From the NCBI GenBank assembly GCA_017626095.1, contig JAGAJL010000012.1, forward strand, positions 62,001 through 126,000: DNA of 64,000 nucleotides, read 5' to 3'. Made by a program: the position numbers and the translations under genes. Shown here piece after piece: positions 62,384 to 64,000 of the stretch (the stretch's first letter is position 1; each line of letters opens with the position of its first letter). The notes under the pieces were generated by a model that saw only the letters and a list, made by a program, of their open reading frames with translations, had not been told where the DNA came from and did not search any database. Source of the stretch: Lachnospiraceae bacterium (GTDB taxonomy: Bacteria > Bacillota > Clostridia > Lachnospirales > Lachnospiraceae).

Positions 62384-62405
62384 AATTGAATCATGTGACA
62401 GTGTT

Positions 62406-62446
62406 AATCCATCCTTTGCAATATGCAGAGGATGGATTATTATTTT
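62406..62446 (+). terminator. Intrinsic terminator after the DUF5722-like gene
   Basis: AATCCATCCT at 62406-62415 pairs perfectly with AGGATGGATT at 62429-62438, followed by ATTATTTTT. Confidence 0.9.
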
Positions 62447-62454
62447 TCTGGCCT

Positions 62455-62545
62455 GCGACAATTCAACCTTATCCTACATTGCGACAATCCAAACTTGTCC
62501 CACAATTGACAATTCCTTTCACCTGGCAATCGACAATTCCCTGCT
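62455..62545 (+). repeat. Degenerate 24-26 bp spacer repeat
   Basis: A GACAAT core recurs at 62457, 62483, 62508 and 62532, each with similar C/T-rich flanks. Spacing shrinks from 26 to 24 bases. Non-coding. Confidence 0.6.
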
Positions 62546-62571
62546 TCCAGCCACTACACGCCCCGCAATCG

Positions 62572-62600
62572 TTGCATATTACTTGAAAAAATGGTAAAAT
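62572..62600 (+). promoter_or_regulatory. Promoter for the priming transferase gene
   Basis: TTGCAT at 62572-62577, 17-base spacer, TAAAAT at 62595-62600; 42 bases before the ATG. Confidence 0.55.
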
Positions 62601-62642
62601 CTATTTAATTATGCATAGAAATAAAAGTAGTAGGAAATTCAA

Positions 62643-64000
62643 ATGAGAGAACAATATAAACATTTATTAAATTTTTGTGCTAACTTTGTGATGCTGGCTT
62701 TTCAGGGGGCTCTTTTTGCATTTATCTGGTACAGATATTATGCAACAGGAGGGTATTTATTTTATCGAAGAGGTCATTGGGCTGCCATTGGTATATATAT
62801 GCTAATCGTTTTCTTTTTTACCAGGACATTCAACGGCTACAAGATAGGATATCTTCGGATTATGGATATCTGCCTTTCGCATATTCTGGCGATTTTGTTA
62901 GGCGGCTTTGTTGGATATGTGGAAGTGTGTCTGATTAAAAGAGATTATGTGAGTCCGATTCCGATTTTGGTAATAAGTGTCATTGAGATTATTTTTGCCA
63001 TGTTTTGGGTTTATCAGGTTCGCCATCTTTATACTATTTTGTATCCGCCAAGGGATGTAATTTTTATCTACGGTGAATACGAACCGACAGATCTGATTCA
63101 AAAGTTTGGAAGCAGAGAAGACAAATACCACATTTGTGAAACCATCAGCTACAAGACTGATGAGGACAAGCTTTATGCGGAAATTGAACAATATCAGGCA
63201 GTTATGCTTTGCGATTTGCCTGCGGCTGAACGAAATAAAATATTGAAGTACTGTTATCGTAATAATATCCGGGTTTATGTGACACCAAAGATATCGGATA
63301 TTATTATGAATGGTGCAGATAATATTTTCCTGTTTGATACTCCTCTTTTGCTTTGCCGTAATCGGGGACTTTCCATCGAACAGCGCTTTTTAAAGCGTGT
63401 CATGGATATTATCATTTCACTTCTGGGAACGATTATTGCATCGCCATTTATGTTAATAATTGCAATTGCAATCAAACTATATGATGGCGGTCCCGTTTTA
63501 TATAAGCAGGAGCGTATTACCAGAGATGGCAAACCCTTTATGATTTACAAGTTTCGCAGTATGAGTACAGATTCAGAAGTCAAGGGCGCAAGACTTGCCA
63601 TGAAAAATGATAAGCGCGTTACACCGGTAGGAAAGATTATCCGCAACATTCATTTTGATGAGCTTCCTCAGCTTTTCAATATTTTAAAAGGTGAGATGTC
63701 AGTTGTTGGTCCTAGACCGGAACGCAAGGTAATTATGGATGAATATCAAAAAGAGCTGCCGGAATTTGATTTTCGAACCAAAGTCAAGGCCGGACTCACA
63801 GGATATGCACAGGTGTTTGGCAAATACAATACATCTCCATATGACAAGCTAAAGTTTGACATGCAGTATATTGAGAATTATTCGCTGGGATTAGATATTA
63901 AAATATTGATTTTGACTTTTAAGATTCTATTTCAGAAAGAAAATACAGAAGGTGTTGATGAAAGTCAGACGACAGCATTAAAAAACAATAATGAAAAGTA
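62643..64000 (+). CDS. Polyprenyl-phosphate sugar-1-phosphate transferase (priming enzyme), 3' end at or beyond window edge
   Basis: About 452 residues are visible from the ATG at 62643 (AGGA 7 bases upstream); the next codon, TA plus an unseen base at 63999, may be the stop. The N-terminal half has four or five membrane segments and a CoA-binding-like region. From about residue 250 comes the bacterial sugar transferase domain: KRVMDIIIS, GGPVLYKQERI, PFMIYKFRSM, FDELPQLFNILKGEMSVVGPRPE and KAGLTGYAQVFGKYNTSP. This enzyme moves a sugar phosphate from a UDP-sugar to undecaprenyl phosphate, which starts each repeat unit of the polysaccharide. It would initiate the polymer extended by the transferases of this window. 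Confidence 0.92.
   Translation, partial: MREQYKHLLNFCANFVMLAFQGALFAFIWYRYYATGGYLFYRRGHWAAIGIYMLIVFFFTRTFNGYKIGYLRIMDICLSHILAILLGGFVGYVEVCLIKRDYVSPIPILVISVIEIIFAMFWVYQVRHLYTILYPPRDVIFIYGEYEPTDLIQKFGSREDKYHICETISYKTDEDKLYAEIEQYQAVMLCDLPAAERNKILKYCYRNNIRVYVTPKISDIIMNGADNIFLFDTPLLLCRNRGLSIEQRFLKRVMDIIISLLGTIIASPFMLIIAIAIKLYDGGPVLYKQERITRDGKPFMIYKFRSMSTDSEVKGARLAMKNDKRVTPVGKIIRNIHFDELPQLFNILKGEMSVVGPRPERKVIMDEYQKELPEFDFRTKVKAGLTGYAQVFGKYNTSPYDKLKFDMQYIENYSLGLDIKILILTFKILFQKENTEGVDESQTTALKNNNEK

Overview
The window is a low-GC Firmicutes chromosome segment, most likely from a Lachnospiraceae bacterium (Butyrivibrio/Roseburia-like). This is inferred from gene types common in that family: DUF4214 surface enzymes, an Rpn-type transposase with AEGR repeats, DUF2304 beside GT2 enzymes, a Spo0A-type DNA-binding domain, AGGAGG-like ribosome sites and AT-rich spacers. 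Apart from the 3' end of leuA at the left edge, almost everything belongs to one very large cell-surface polysaccharide locus. No tRNA, rRNA or CRISPR array was seen.

Layout. 1-26.2 kb is a nearly uniform + strand run: a small membrane protein, a DUF2142 protein, GT2 and GT4 enzymes, a GT2/GT-C fusion, two paralogous 820-residue GT-C-like proteins, two tandem GT2+DUF2304 pairs, a Gfo/Idh/MocA dehydrogenase with an SDR, and three acyltransferase-3 proteins. One fucosyltransferase-like gene (8.5-9.3 kb) is inverted. 26-36.8 kb changes strand repeatedly and holds two more GT-C-like proteins, a GT52 sialyltransferase-like gene, a flippase, an FdtB/FdtA-like aminosugar pair and a polyprenyl-phosphate GT2. 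36.8-42.7 kb (- strand) is a compact set of PAP2-like protein, SGNH/DltD-like protein, MBOAT, HAD-IIIC (FkbH-like) protein and acyl carrier protein. 43-52.4 kb holds an AraC regulator and nucleotide-sugar genes: fcl, manC, a degenerate-ManC/phosphomannose-isomerase fusion, UDP-xylose synthase and UDP-glucose dehydrogenase, plus an AT-rich PIG-V-like protein. 52.8-64 kb holds a stand-alone Spo0A C-terminal domain, a NeuB-family synthase, a HicB remnant, the Rpn transposase, a Wzy-like polymerase, two secreted DUF4214 enzymes and the priming sugar-phosphate transferase, which runs to the window end.

How the genes fit. The priming transferase would start a lipid-linked repeat unit and the GT2/GT4/GT52/fucosyltransferase enzymes extend it from GDP-Man, GDP-Fuc, UDP-GlcA, UDP-Xyl, a dTDP-3-amino sugar and perhaps a nonulosonic acid. 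The flippase exports it and the Wzy-like protein polymerises it. The many GT-C-like proteins probably add side-chain sugars outside the membrane from polyprenyl-phosphate donors made by the DPM1/GtrB-like GT2 enzymes. Acyltransferase-3 proteins and the FkbH-ACP-MBOAT-SGNH set would add acyl groups. gmd, rmlA/rmlB and a CMP-sugar synthetase are not in the window.

Most notable: (1) a dlt-like acylation operon in which an FkbH-type loader stands where DltA would be; (2) a ManC copy whose catalytic motifs are eroded and which carries a 12-residue repeat, fused to a phosphomannose isomerase; (3) pervasive short tandem repeats, with periods that are multiples of three inside genes and of any length in spacers; (4) a two-hairpin dispersed element directly after two stop codons, with its hairpin flipped between copies; (5) an attenuator-like leader before the transposase.
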